Assembly: GCF_900177485.1 (NCBI RefSeq)
Contig: NZ_LT840186.1
Coordinates: forward strand, 1-64,000
DNA: 64,000 nt
DNA from: Candidatus Pelagibacter sp. HIMB1321
Lineage (GTDB): Bacteria > Pseudomonadota > Alphaproteobacteria > Pelagibacterales > Pelagibacteraceae
Direction: 5' to 3'
The position numbers and the translations under genes were made by a program. This document shows, in pieces, positions 19,689 through 28,536 of the stretch (position 1 is the first letter of the stretch; each line of letters begins with the position of its first letter). Under the pieces are notes generated by a model, which ran no database searches, was not told the origin of the DNA, and saw only the letters and a program-made list of their open reading frames with translations.

Positions 19689-20549
19689 TTATTTCCATCT
19701 ATTATGTGTCCATATCCATTCATTGGGATTTTTAATAATCATTTTTTCAATTATTGAATTTAGTTTTTTTGTAATTTCTGGAGTGGTTTGGTTATCAGTA
19801 AAATAAATTGGATCATAAACCTTCATGACAAAATTTAGATCCTCTTTTCTCTCAATAAATATAGGAACAACGGGCATTTTGTATTTCTTAATAATTTGTG
19901 CTGGGATTGTCGTAGTAAAAGCATCTTGATTGAAAAATTTTGATTTAATACCTTGAGAAACTCTTTGATCTAGCATTAGTGCGGCAGAGTAGTTTTTTTT
20001 TATTAATGAAACTAATTCTCTCATTCCACTTATGCCTTTTTTAATTTGTTTTTCACAAATATGTTTAATTCGAATATTTTCCATAATAGGATTCAAATAG
20101 ATATTATTTAAAGGCCTATAAATTGCAGATAAATTAATTCCTTGCTTTTTGATTTGCATCGCCATTAGTTCGAAATTACTAAAATGGCCTGATACAAAAA
20201 TAACTTTTTTATTTTCTTCTTTTAGTTGTTTGAGAATCTCTTTACCCTCTATTTTTATATTATCTTTAAGATTTCCTGAATTAAATTTCTCCATGAACAT
20301 ATATTCAGCAAAAACTCTTCCATAATTATTCCACATATTTTTCGAAATATTTTTTAATTCTTTATTTTGAATATTTGGAAAGACTCTTAGGATATTCTCA
20401 TGAATAATATGTTTCGATCTAAACAAAGGCCCTAAGAGTTCAAAAAGTTTACCAGATAAATAAGAAGAAAGCTTGGCTCCAAGTAGTTTAAAAATTAAAA
20501 AGAAAAAAATTACAAAAATAAACTGAAAAAAATATTTTAACTTTTTCAC
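19689..20549 (-). CDS. Lipid A late acyltransferase, LpxL/HtrB family
   Basis: The 286-residue protein has an N-terminal membrane anchor (residues ~8-30) and the acyltransferase HxxxxD-type catalytic box in the variant SGHFSNFELM (His then Glu), followed by AIYRPLNNIYLNP, GISGMRELV and ALMLDQRVSQG, all typical of the lauroyl/myristoyl transferases that finish Kdo2-lipid A on the inner membrane. Only one such gene is in the cluster, so I do not choose between LpxL and LpxM. It is the last gene of the msbA-waaA-lpxK-acyltransferase run and abuts lpxK with no spacer. Confidence 0.88.
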   Translation of the reverse strand: MKKLKYFFQFIFVIFFFLIFKLLGAKLSSYLSGKLFELLGPLFRSKHIIHENILRVFPNIQNKELKNISKNMWNNYGRVFAEYMFMEKFNSGNLKDNIKIEGKEILKQLKEENKKVIFVSGHFSNFELMAMQIKKQGINLSAIYRPLNNIYLNPIMENIRIKHICEKQIKKGISGMRELVSLIKKNYSAALMLDQRVSQGIKSKFFNQDAFTTTIPAQIIKKYKMPVVPIFIERKEDLNFVMKVYDPIYFTDNQTTPEITKKLNSIIEKMIIKNPNEWIWTHNRWK

Positions 20550-21482
20550 TTAATTTAAAATTTTTTTAATAAATTTTTTTTCATCTTGTAGCTTTAAATC
20601 TACTTTAATAATATTAAAAATATGATTAGTTTTATTTCTAAGTCTTTCAAAATCCTTCTCTGTCGTTAAAAGCCTACATTGAAATTTTTTTGATAAATTT
20701 ATTAATTTTGCAATATCTTCTTTACTATAAGTATAATGATCTGGAAATTCAAAGTCTTTGATAATTTTCATTTTATACTTTTTAAGCATTCCTATAAAAG
20801 TTGAATGGTTGCCAATACCAGAAAAAACAATATATCTTTTATTTTTTTTAAACTTTTTTATATTAGTTGGCACATATTCACCAATATTTATATTCAATTT
20901 TTGATCTATATTTTTTTTTATAAAATTTTTTATATTTTTAAGATTTTCTAAATTTCCATTTAGAAAAACATGATCGTATTTTCTAATAGAATTAATATCT
21001 TCTCTTAATGGACCTGATGGAATTGTTTTTCCATTTCCTAACCAATTTTTATTATTAAAACATACGATTTTCTTATCATATTCTATTGTCTTATCTTGGA
21101 GTCCATCATCAAAAATAGCAATTTTAAATCCTCTTTTAATTGCTTCTAACAAAGCTTCTTTTCTTGTTTTTTTTGATATTAAAAAACCTTTCATAGATAA
21201 TAAATTTCTTTCATCTTCCTGATTACTATAAAATTTTTTTATGAAACAAACTTTTAAACCTCTTCTTTTAAGTAAATTATAAATCTTAATACTTAATGTT
21301 GTTTTTCCTGTTCCACCTAAATAGATATTTCCTATACAAATTGTAAATATTTTATTTGAATGATATTTTTTTTTAATTGATATTTTATTTAAAGAATTTA
21401 TTAAAATTGCAATTGGGCTTAATAAAATTGAATATAAACTAGTATCTTTTAAATCCCAAAAATTAGGTTTTTTTAATTTCAT
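20550..21482 (-). CDS. lpxK: Tetraacyldisaccharide 4'-kinase
   Basis: This 310-residue enzyme phosphorylates the 4' position of the lipid A precursor. It begins MKLKKPNFWDLKDTSLYSILLSPI with a membrane-associated hydrophobic helix. The P-loop is GNIYLGGTGKTTLSI (~residues 51-65), followed by the LpxK-typical IFDDGLQDKTIEYD and TTEKDFERLRN motifs. Length is typical (~320). Its start overlaps the end of waaA by 20 nt, implying translational coupling. Confidence 0.95.
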   Translation of the reverse strand: MKLKKPNFWDLKDTSLYSILLSPIAILINSLNKISIKKKYHSNKIFTICIGNIYLGGTGKTTLSIKIYNLLKRRGLKVCFIKKFYSNQEDERNLLSMKGFLISKKTRKEALLEAIKRGFKIAIFDDGLQDKTIEYDKKIVCFNNKNWLGNGKTIPSGPLREDINSIRKYDHVFLNGNLENLKNIKNFIKKNIDQKLNINIGEYVPTNIKKFKKNKRYIVFSGIGNHSTFIGMLKKYKMKIIKDFEFPDHYTYSKEDIAKLINLSKKFQCRLLTTEKDFERLRNKTNHIFNIIKVDLKLQDEKKFIKKILN

Positions 21483-22701
21483 TACAAGTTTGTTCTAATA
21501 TTTCATTTCCAATAATCCTAATTTTATTTTGAACAGTGTTAGTTTTAAGGCTGTTTGATAAAAATTTATCTAATATTTTGATGAGCTTCGTTAAAGAATT
21601 AGCTTGGTAAGAAATTCTTTCTTTTTTTAAATAATCATAAATTTCTTTAAAATTTGAGATAAAAGGTCCGTTGATGATACGACACCCATATCTTATTGCC
21701 TCTAAGGGATTCTGACCTCCATGCTTTACAAGGGATCCACCCATAAAAATATTCTTAATTTTATTATAAAATAAAGCTGTTTCGCCATAAGAACTTACCA
21801 GGTAGATATCAATTCCATCTTGAATTTTATTTTCTTTTTTGTGAATTTGCACTCTTAAACCAGATTTTTCTAAATTATTTTTAATAATGCTAACTCTATT
21901 GATATGCCTTGGTATTATTACTGTAAGCAAATTCTTGTATTTTTTTTTTAAATTTTTATGTGCTAACCCACAAATAAGTTCTTCATTTTCATGTGTGCTA
22001 GATGCACACCAAACTTTTTTTGTTTTTAAATATTCAGAAAATTTTTTATTATCATTAATATTTTCTCTAATATTTTTTATAAATTTTAAATTTCCAATAT
22101 ATTTTAAATTTTTTACTTTAAGTTCTTTTAAGTATGTTTTGCTTTCCAAATTAGCAGGGAGACACAAATTAAATTTAGTAAAAATTTGTTCAGAAAATTT
22201 TTTTAAAAAATGCCATCTTATAAAAGTTTTGTTTGTAATTCTTGCATTCAATAAAATTAGTGGAATTTTTTTCTTACTAAGAAAAAAAATTAGATTTGGC
22301 CAAATTTCAGAATCAATTAAAAAAACTTTATTTGGTTTCCAATAATTAATAAACTTTTTAATTATAAAGTTAGAGTCGATTGGAAAAAATTGATGAACCA
22401 CTTTCTTTAGATTATAATTTTTTAAAATTTTTGATGAACTTAGTGTATTTGATGTAACTAAAACTTGATTGATAGTTTTATCTCTCTCAAATTTAATTAA
22501 TAGAGGAATAATACTTTTTAATTCACCTACGCTTGCACCATGAAACCAATAAAGATTTCCAATTTTTCTTTGTCTAGAAGAAAAAGCAAATTTTTCAATA
22601 AATCTTTTTTTATCCTCTTTTTTTATTATGATTCTGTAAATGATTATTAATGGAGAAAAAATAATTAAAAGATTTATTAAAAATCTATAAATTATTATCA
22701 T
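21463..22701 (-). CDS. waaA: Kdo transferase (3-deoxy-D-manno-octulosonic-acid transferase)
   Basis: This 412-residue GT-B glycosyltransferase adds Kdo to lipid A at the inner membrane. It has an N-terminal membrane anchor (~residues 5-25), the acceptor-side motif YWFHGASVGELKS, LIDSEIWPN, and the C-terminal donor motif GGSLVKHGGQNPLEA, all WaaA signatures. Whether it adds one or two Kdo residues cannot be read from the sequence. It starts one base after the msbA stop on the same strand. Confidence 0.95.
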   Translation of the reverse strand: MIIIYRFLINLLIIFSPLIIIYRIIIKKEDKKRFIEKFAFSSRQRKIGNLYWFHGASVGELKSIIPLLIKFERDKTINQVLVTSNTLSSSKILKNYNLKKVVHQFFPIDSNFIIKKFINYWKPNKVFLIDSEIWPNLIFFLSKKKIPLILLNARITNKTFIRWHFLKKFSEQIFTKFNLCLPANLESKTYLKELKVKNLKYIGNLKFIKNIRENINDNKKFSEYLKTKKVWCASSTHENEELICGLAHKNLKKKYKNLLTVIIPRHINRVSIIKNNLEKSGLRVQIHKKENKIQDGIDIYLVSSYGETALFYNKIKNIFMGGSLVKHGGQNPLEAIRYGCRIINGPFISNFKEIYDYLKKERISYQANSLTKLIKILDKFLSNSLKTNTVQNKIRIIGNEILEQTCNEIKKT

Positions 22702-24438
22702 TTATCTTTTAATTTGTTTTTCATAGAAATTTTTGTACTCACTAGAAGACAAAAGTAAATCATTATGCTTTCCTTCACCAATTACCAAACCATCATTAAT
22801 TACGTAAATTTTTTCAGAATTAAGAATAGTTGAAAGTCTATGAGCAATTACAATTGTTGTTCTACCTTTTGTTAATAAATTAATAGCGTCTTGAATTTTT
22901 TCTTCAGTATCTGCATCTAATGAGGAAGTTGCTTCATCAAGAAGTATGATTGAGCTTTTTTTTAATAAAGCCCTAGCGATAGAAATTCTTTGTTTTTCAC
23001 CACCGGATAGTCTTATTCCATTTTCACCTATAATTGTTTCGTATTGATCTGGCAGTTTTTCTATAAATTCATTTGCATATGAATATTTAGTAGCTTTAAT
23101 TATTTCTGTCTCAGTTGCTTCAGGATTGGCATATTTAATATTATTTTTAATTGTATCGTCAAATAAAGTAGTATCTTGACTAACAAGTGAAATTTCATTT
23201 CTTAAAGATTGAATTGTAACCCCAAATATAGATTGATTATCTATTTTAATATCACCATTTGTTTTGTCGTAAAATCTGGGTATTAGATTTAATATGGTAG
23301 ATTTTCCAGCCCCACTCAAACCTACTAATGCAGTCATTTTTTTACCTGGAAAAGACAGATTTATATTTTTTAAAATTTTTGTTTTATTTTTTGGATAATA
23401 AAATTCCACATTCAAAAAATCAATTTTACCTTGATCAACTTTTAAAATTTTAGCTTCAGGTAGTTCTCTGATTTTGGGAGCATCATCAATAATTGGTAAT
23501 AATCTTTTTGCCCCAGACAAGCCTCTTTGAATTTCCATGTGTAAAGTTGCTAAGGATCTAACTGGCTGATAGGCAAGCATCATTGCAGCTAAAAAAGAAA
23601 AAAAATTACTTACTTCAAGTTGACCATTAGATATTAGTTTTGCAGAAATAAAAATTAATAAAGCTATCATTATACCAGTAAGAAATTCCATTATTGGCGA
23701 ATTTCTAACTAGAATAATTTGTATTTTTTCAGATTTATTTTTATAATTTTCTATTTTTTCTAATGCTTTGTTTTTTTCAAATTTTTCCTGTTGAAAAATC
23801 TTTGTTAGTTTGTGATTTTTAAATATTTCAATTAAGTAAGAATTTAGATCTCCCGCTGTAGTCATTAATTGATTTGTAACTTTTCCCATTCTTTTACCCA
23901 ATATTTTTGCGGCTAAACTTGCAAAAGGTATCATAATTAATGCAACCAATGCTAATTTCCAATTTTGATAGAACATTACAAATAATAATCCAATCAATGT
24001 TAAGCTATCTTTAAATAGATTCAGTAAGGCTACAGTTACAAGACCATTTACAGTATTAACATCATGAGTAATATTTGAAATAAATTCCCCTGAATGTTTT
24101 TCATCAATTGATTGGGTATCAGCATTAATTAAAGATGAAAATAAATCGTTTTGTATTTTTTTTCTAAAATTTTCTCCAACTTTAATCATTATTACTTTCG
24201 CAAAATAAAGTGAAACACCTTTAAATCCAAAAGCTAAAACTATTAGACCTGGTAAAATAAAAATTAATGTTTTATTTTGTTCTATGAAAAGTTGTTTTAT
24301 TGCAGGATCTAATAAGTATGCAATTGAAGATGTGCTTCCTGCTAGAACAATTGTAAATAAAAATGCTAAAAAAATTTTTGAAATATATTTTTTAGTATAA
24401 TCATTATACAGACGCTTAAGTATTTCTATATTTGTCAT
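22702..24438 (-). CDS. msbA: Lipid A export ABC transporter MsbA
   Basis: This 578-residue half-transporter flips core-lipid A across the inner membrane. The N-terminal ~320 residues form six spans; the nucleotide-binding domain carries Walker A GLSGAGKST, signature LSGGEKQR, Walker B IILLDEATSSLD and the switch His in VIAHRLST. Its place directly before waaA, lpxK and a lipid A acyltransferase supports the lipid A role over a generic exporter. It starts 11 nt after the ubiA stop, so the whole block may be read from upstream of ubiA. Confidence 0.93.
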   Translation of the reverse strand: MTNIEILKRLYNDYTKKYISKIFLAFLFTIVLAGSTSSIAYLLDPAIKQLFIEQNKTLIFILPGLIVLAFGFKGVSLYFAKVIMIKVGENFRKKIQNDLFSSLINADTQSIDEKHSGEFISNITHDVNTVNGLVTVALLNLFKDSLTLIGLLFVMFYQNWKLALVALIMIPFASLAAKILGKRMGKVTNQLMTTAGDLNSYLIEIFKNHKLTKIFQQEKFEKNKALEKIENYKNKSEKIQIILVRNSPIMEFLTGIMIALLIFISAKLISNGQLEVSNFFSFLAAMMLAYQPVRSLATLHMEIQRGLSGAKRLLPIIDDAPKIRELPEAKILKVDQGKIDFLNVEFYYPKNKTKILKNINLSFPGKKMTALVGLSGAGKSTILNLIPRFYDKTNGDIKIDNQSIFGVTIQSLRNEISLVSQDTTLFDDTIKNNIKYANPEATETEIIKATKYSYANEFIEKLPDQYETIIGENGIRLSGGEKQRISIARALLKKSSIILLDEATSSLDADTEEKIQDAINLLTKGRTTIVIAHRLSTILNSEKIYVINDGLVIGEGKHNDLLLSSSEYKNFYEKQIKR

Positions 24439-24448
24439 TAGTTTTAAA

Positions 24449-25312
24449 CTAAATTTTACCCAAAACTAAACTTAAAAAAACTAAAAAACCAATGATATTG
24501 TTGGATTTAAATATTGATAAGCAGTTTTTAGAAGATTTTATGTCCAATTTTTTTATTTGCAGAAAAAATAATTGAAAACCAATTACTATTGAAATGAAAT
24601 AAAATACTAAGTTTAGCATAAGTAAAGTTCCAACAATTATTAAGCAGATAAAAAATATTAAATAAGAAATTGTCAGGAATAGACCTGGGATTTGTTTAAA
24701 TTTGATTGAAGTAGATTTTAGCCCTATAATTTCATCATCCTCAATATCTTGAAATCCATAAATAGTATCATAGCCTAATGTCCAAAAAATTGCACCTACA
24801 TAGAAAATTAAAGGAATTAAATTCAATTCACCTGTGACAGAAGTCCAACCAAGTATAAGACCGTAGTTAAAAGTTACACCTAAAAAAAGTTGAGGCCAGT
24901 ATGTATATCTTTTCATTAATGGATAAGTGAATGCTAGAGGCATAGAGCCAAATGCCAATAGAATTGTGAAATTATTAAATTGAATTAAAACTATAAATGC
25001 TAAAAAGCATAATGATAAAGAATAAAAGATTCCCTTTTTTACAGAAATTTTTTTTGATGCAATTGGTCTATTTTTAGTTCTAAAAACTTTTTTATCAAAA
25101 TTTTTATCAAAAATATCATTTACAATACAACCAGCTGATCTCATTAAAACTGAACCGGTTAAAAAAAGTAAAATATAAAAAATATATGTAGTTACTTCTC
25201 CATTAAAATCATAAGCTATCGACAATCCCCAAGCACATGGCCAAAAAAGGAGCATATAACCAATTGGCTTTTTAAATCTTGTAAGTTCAATGAAAAGTTT
25301 AATTTGATCCAT
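24449..25312 (-). CDS. ubiA: 4-hydroxybenzoate polyprenyltransferase
   Basis: The 287-residue inner-membrane enzyme attaches the polyprenyl chain to 4-hydroxybenzoate in ubiquinone synthesis. Seven to nine hydrophobic spans and both Asp-rich Mg-diphosphate motifs are visible: NDIFDKNFD (~residues 65-73) and DTIYGFQDIEDD (~180-191). ATG at 25310-25312. It is divergent from the DUF2721 gene. Ubiquinone is the electron carrier for the bc1 and aa3 complexes encoded elsewhere in the window. Confidence 0.94.
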   Translation of the reverse strand: MDQIKLFIELTRFKKPIGYMLLFWPCAWGLSIAYDFNGEVTTYIFYILLFLTGSVLMRSAGCIVNDIFDKNFDKKVFRTKNRPIASKKISVKKGIFYSLSLCFLAFIVLIQFNNFTILLAFGSMPLAFTYPLMKRYTYWPQLFLGVTFNYGLILGWTSVTGELNLIPLIFYVGAIFWTLGYDTIYGFQDIEDDEIIGLKSTSIKFKQIPGLFLTISYLIFFICLIIVGTLLMLNLVFYFISIVIGFQLFFLQIKKLDIKSSKNCLSIFKSNNIIGFLVFLSLVLGKI

Positions 25313-25321
25313 AAAATTCTG

Positions 25322-25350
25322 TTGTAAATAACAAAGAGAAGTTTGATAAT
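25322..25350 (+). promoter_or_regulatory. Putative sigma-70 promoter for the DUF2721 gene
   Basis: TTGTAA (25322-25327) and GATAAT (25345-25350) are separated by 17 nt, giving 4/6 and 5/6 matches to the consensus at the optimal spacing. Transcription would begin around 25357, leaving a leader of only ~7 nt before the ATG at 25364. The -10 lies inside a 15-bp palindrome (25341-25355), which suggests regulation. Confidence 0.5.
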
Positions 25351-25355
25351 CAAAC
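25341..25355. promoter_or_regulatory. 15-bp palindrome over the -10, possible operator
   Basis: GTTTGAT-A-ATCAAAC is a perfect 7-1-7 inverted repeat. It covers the -10 box and start site of the DUF2721 promoter and lies 29 nt upstream of the divergent ubiA ATG. It resembles an Fnr-like TTGAT/ATCAA half-site pair, but the spacing is 1 rather than 4, so I do not assign Fnr. Confidence 0.45.
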
Positions 25356-25363
25356 TGATTCGC

Positions 25364-25768
25364 ATGAATATAGACTATACCGTTACAGCATTAATGTTCC
25401 CTGCAATTCCTTTGTTAATGAGCGTTTACAGTAACCGGTTTCACTCGTTAAGTATTTTGATCAGACAACTTCATGATGAGCATGTTTATGAAAAGCATAT
25501 TCCACCTGAGTGGAAAAAACAGTTTATCAATTTAAGTGGACGTATAACACTTTTGAGGTGGACTATACTTTTTGCATCTTTTGGATTTCTTTTTAACATG
25601 CTTACTGTCTTTGCACTTTATTTGGATGAGCTATTTATAGCTAGAATGATATTTGGATCGTGTTGTTTATCTATGATTATCTCAATTTTATTTTTCATTA
25701 GAGAAATACATATATCAACTAATGCACTTAAGCTTCATATGTCTGATATGGATGTTGATGTTTCTTAA
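25364..25768 (+). CDS. DUF2721 membrane protein
   Basis: The 134-residue protein has hydrophobic segments at residues ~5-22, ~63-85 and ~92-110, with a charged, conserved-looking cytosolic loop (RQLHDEHVYEK) between the first two. This layout matches the DUF2721 family, whose function is unknown. I start at ATG 25364 because the only longer start is a TTG seven codons upstream that sits in the -10 box. Codon use differs from neighbours: CGG, CGT and AGG arginine codons and TCG serine codons appear, where nearby genes use mostly AGA and TCA. Recent transfer is possible. It shares 4 nt (TTAA) with the convergent quinone oxidoreductase stop. Confidence 0.75.
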   Translation: MNIDYTVTALMFPAIPLLMSVYSNRFHSLSILIRQLHDEHVYEKHIPPEWKKQFINLSGRITLLRWTILFASFGFLFNMLTVFALYLDELFIARMIFGSCCLSMIISILFFIREIHISTNALKLHMSDMDVDVS

Positions 25769-26736
25769 GGTATTATAACTGCAGGACCAGTTAATCTTCT
25801 TCCCTCTAGATCTTCATGAGCTTTTTGAGCTTCATCAAGAGAATATTTTTTTGAAATCTCAACTGTAAATTTTTTACTCAAAACTGCATCGAAAACTTTT
25901 TTAGCCGATTCTTCTAGCTCTTCTCTTTTAACTGTGTAATGAGCAATTGATGGTCTAGTAAAAAATAATCCTTTTGTGTTAATATGTTTTTTAACATCAA
26001 TAGTATCCACATATCCAGATGCATTTCCAAAAGCTACCATCATTCCTCTGATTTCTAAAACTTCTATTGATCCTTCAAATGTTTTTAAACCAACACCATC
26101 GTAAACTACATCAATTCCATTTTTACCTACAATTTTTTCAACTTCTTCAACAAAGTTTTTATCAGTATAATTTATTACGTGATGACAACCATTTTTCTTT
26201 GCAATCTCTTCTTTCTCTTTAGAGCCAACTGTACCAATCACTTCTGCACCAAGAGCATTTGCCCACGGGCATAAAATTTGACCAAGGCCACCAGCAGCTG
26301 CATGGTATAAAACTTTATCACCTTTCTTAAGTGGATACGCTCTATGTAGTAAATATTCTGCAGTTATTCCTTTTAAAGTAATGCAAGAGGCAACTTCATT
26401 TGAAACTCCATCTGGAACACTTACTAATTTGTCTTCAGGCATAATTTGTTTTTCAGCATAAGCACCAATTGGCATTGATGCATGAGTTACACGATCACCA
26501 ACTTTAAATAATTTCACTTCAGATCCAACTTCTTCAATTTCTCCACAAGCTTCCAAGCCAATTCCGCTTGGTAGGGGAATAGGGTAGAGACCTGATCGGT
26601 GATAAGTATCAATAAAATTTAAACCAATAGATAAATTTTTAACTAAAACTTCTTTTGGACCCGGTTTACCAATTGCAATATCTTGGATTTCCAAAACCTC
26701 TGGTCCACCAAACTTTTTAAATGTAACAGCTTTCAT
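25765..26736 (-). CDS. Quinone oxidoreductase, zinc-independent MDR family
   Basis: This 323-residue medium-chain dehydrogenase/reductase of the QOR type begins MKAVTFKKFGGPEVLEIQD. It has the GLNFIDTYHRSGLYP segment typical of QOR and the NADPH-binding AAAGGLGQILCPWANALGAEVIG (residues ~150-172). The catalytic-zinc ligands of alcohol dehydrogenases are absent. It probably reduces quinones or enones with NADPH. It is the last gene of a - strand run, 3 nt after the pirin stop. Confidence 0.87.
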   Translation of the reverse strand: MKAVTFKKFGGPEVLEIQDIAIGKPGPKEVLVKNLSIGLNFIDTYHRSGLYPIPLPSGIGLEACGEIEEVGSEVKLFKVGDRVTHASMPIGAYAEKQIMPEDKLVSVPDGVSNEVASCITLKGITAEYLLHRAYPLKKGDKVLYHAAAGGLGQILCPWANALGAEVIGTVGSKEKEEIAKKNGCHHVINYTDKNFVEEVEKIVGKNGIDVVYDGVGLKTFEGSIEVLEIRGMMVAFGNASGYVDTIDVKKHINTKGLFFTRPSIAHYTVKREELEESAKKVFDAVLSKKFTVEISKKYSLDEAQKAHEDLEGRRLTGPAVIIP

Positions 26737-26739
26737 AAT

Positions 26740-27576
26740 TTATTTTACAAAAGTACCATTATGATAATCTTGAACTGCTTGCAAGATTTCTGCTTTAGTG
26801 TTCATTACAAAAGGACCACCTCTTGCAATCTCCTCATTAATTGGTTTACCTGAAATTACTAAAAACTTAGCATCTGTTGAAGCTTTAACATTTAAGTTTT
26901 CACCCTTAGTTAACAATATTAAAGTACTATCCTTAACTTTATCGTGATCTTGTTCACCAATTTTAATTTCACCACTTATCAAATAAATAAAAGTATTATG
27001 AGTGCTTGGTAAGTTATAGTTGAATTCTTTATCTTTTTTTAACTCCACATCAAAATAAGTTGGTTCAACATTATGTTTTTTAACTGGACCTTCAGCTTTT
27101 TCAAATTTACCAGCTATAACTTTAACTTGTTTTTCATCATCTTTATGAACAGCCATTTTATCTGCATCAATATAAATGTATTCTGGTTTACTCATCTTTA
27201 GTTTTGCTGGCATGTTGATCCAAAGTTGAAACCCGTGAAGTTTCCCTTCTTTCATTGCAGGCATTTCAGAATGAATTATACCACTTCCAGTTTTCATCCA
27301 CTGAACATCTCCGGCAGTCATTCTACCTTCACCACCTGTGCTATCTTTATGTTCAAAATCTCCTGCAAGCATATAAGTTACTGTTTCTATCCCTCTATGT
27401 GGATGAGGGGGGAATCCAGCAATATAATCCTCACTATTCTCTGATCCAAATTCATCTAGCATTAAAAAAGGATCAAAGTAATTTGGCTCAACACCAATGC
27501 TTCTTTTTAATTTAACCCCAGCCCCATCGGATGCTGGAATAGGATCAATAATTTTACTTACTTCTATATTTGACAT
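26740..27576 (-). CDS. Pirin-family cupin protein
   Basis: This 278-residue bicupin has the pirin metal-site signature: PPHPHRGIETVTYMLAGDFEHKDS, with two His in HPHRG, a third His in FEHKDS, and Glu in the later SGIIHSEMP region. The C-terminal pirin domain (NLPSTHNTFIYLISGEI) follows. Some bacterial pirins have quercetinase activity or regulate metabolic enzymes; the substrate here cannot be inferred. It lies between the CDGSH and quinone oxidoreductase genes on the same strand. Confidence 0.9.
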   Translation of the reverse strand: MSNIEVSKIIDPIPASDGAGVKLKRSIGVEPNYFDPFLMLDEFGSENSEDYIAGFPPHPHRGIETVTYMLAGDFEHKDSTGGEGRMTAGDVQWMKTGSGIIHSEMPAMKEGKLHGFQLWINMPAKLKMSKPEYIYIDADKMAVHKDDEKQVKVIAGKFEKAEGPVKKHNVEPTYFDVELKKDKEFNYNLPSTHNTFIYLISGEIKIGEQDHDKVKDSTLILLTKGENLNVKASTDAKFLVISGKPINEEIARGGPFVMNTKAEILQAVQDYHNGTFVK

Positions 27577-27610
27577 TCTATTTATGTAATGACTAAAACT
27601 TTAATTTCAA

Positions 27611-27847
27611 TTATCTATTATGAGAGCCGTCACAAAGTGGCTGGTCATCAGTTTGTTTGCATGTGCAAAAAAATACTTTTTTACTTTCTTCTGCTTTATA
27701 AGCTAAAGGAGTAAACTCAGTTCCTTTGTGAGAGCCATCACAAAATGGTTGTTTAGAACTCTTACCACAAGTGCACCAAAAATATGATTTTCCCTCTTCA
27801 ACTACTATTCCAATTGGGCTAGATCCTGCTTTTTCACCTTTATTCAT
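27611..27847 (-). CDS. Double CDGSH iron-sulfur protein
   Basis: The 78-residue protein has two complete CDGSH motifs, CTCGKSSKQPFCDGSH and CTCKQTDDQPLCDGSH, each matching C-x-C-x2-S/T-x3-P-x-C-D-G-S-x-H. Each should bind a [2Fe-2S] cluster with three Cys and one His ligand. There is no membrane anchor, so it is likely soluble. Its role is inferred to be electron transfer or cluster/iron handling. It starts 1 nt after the HAD dehalogenase stop and is followed by pirin after 34 nt. Confidence 0.9.
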   Translation of the reverse strand: MNKGEKAGSSPIGIVVEEGKSYFWCTCGKSSKQPFCDGSHKGTEFTPLAYKAEESKKVFFCTCKQTDDQPLCDGSHNR

Positions 27848-27848
27848 T

Positions 27849-28520
27849 TCAATCCCTCTTTATAATATTTTTTAATTCAACAAGACTTTTTATTTCATAC
27901 TCTGGTTTAAAATCAAGATTATCAAAAATATTATTATTTCTATTCACCCAAATTGAATTAAAACCATAATTTCCACCACCTGATACATCCCAAGTGTTGG
28001 CACTTAAAAAAGCAACTTCATTTTTTTGGATTTGATATTTTTTAATTGGCAAATCATAAACTTTAGAGTCTGGTTTATAAATACCAACTTCTTCAATAGA
28101 AAATAAATCATCAAAGATATTTTCAAGATTATTACTTTCAACAAGTTCTTTTAGAAGAGATGGTGATCCATTTGATAGAATTGCTAATTTTAAATTTTCA
28201 TTTTTTAAATCTTTCAAAACTTTTGAAACCTCCTCAAAAGGAGAAAGAATTTTATAAAGATCTAATAACTCATTTTTCATTGAAGTATCTATGTTGAAAG
28301 CTTTCATTGACTTATCCAAACTATCCTCTGTTATTTGCCAAAAGTCTTTATGTCTATTCATTAAACTTCTAAGCCATGTATATTCTAATTGATTAGTTCT
28401 CCAATAATTTGCAAAAGCTTCCCATTTGTCTCCAATTTTATTTTTACACTTTTGAGCTGCAGAATTGACATCAAATAATGTTCCGTATGCATCAAAAATT
28501 ATTGCTTTAATATTTTTCAT
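27849..28520 (-). CDS. Haloacid dehalogenase, type II
   Basis: The 223-residue HAD enzyme has motif I FDAYGTLFDVNSAA with the nucleophilic Asp, motif II LAILSNGSPS, Lys in motif III near GIYKPDSKVYDL, and the type II signature SANTWDVSGGGNYGFNSIWVNR. These are the classic 2-haloacid dehalogenase blocks, which hydrolyse L-2-haloacids to D-2-hydroxyacids. The true substrate in the sea may differ. It is first in the dehalogenase-CDGSH-pirin-quinone reductase run. The start is 16 nt from the divergent rsmE start. Confidence 0.87.
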   Translation of the reverse strand: MKNIKAIIFDAYGTLFDVNSAAQKCKNKIGDKWEAFANYWRTNQLEYTWLRSLMNRHKDFWQITEDSLDKSMKAFNIDTSMKNELLDLYKILSPFEEVSKVLKDLKNENLKLAILSNGSPSLLKELVESNNLENIFDDLFSIEEVGIYKPDSKVYDLPIKKYQIQKNEVAFLSANTWDVSGGGNYGFNSIWVNRNNNIFDNLDFKPEYEIKSLVELKNIIKRD

Positions 28521-28536
28521 AATTAAACTTTATTAT

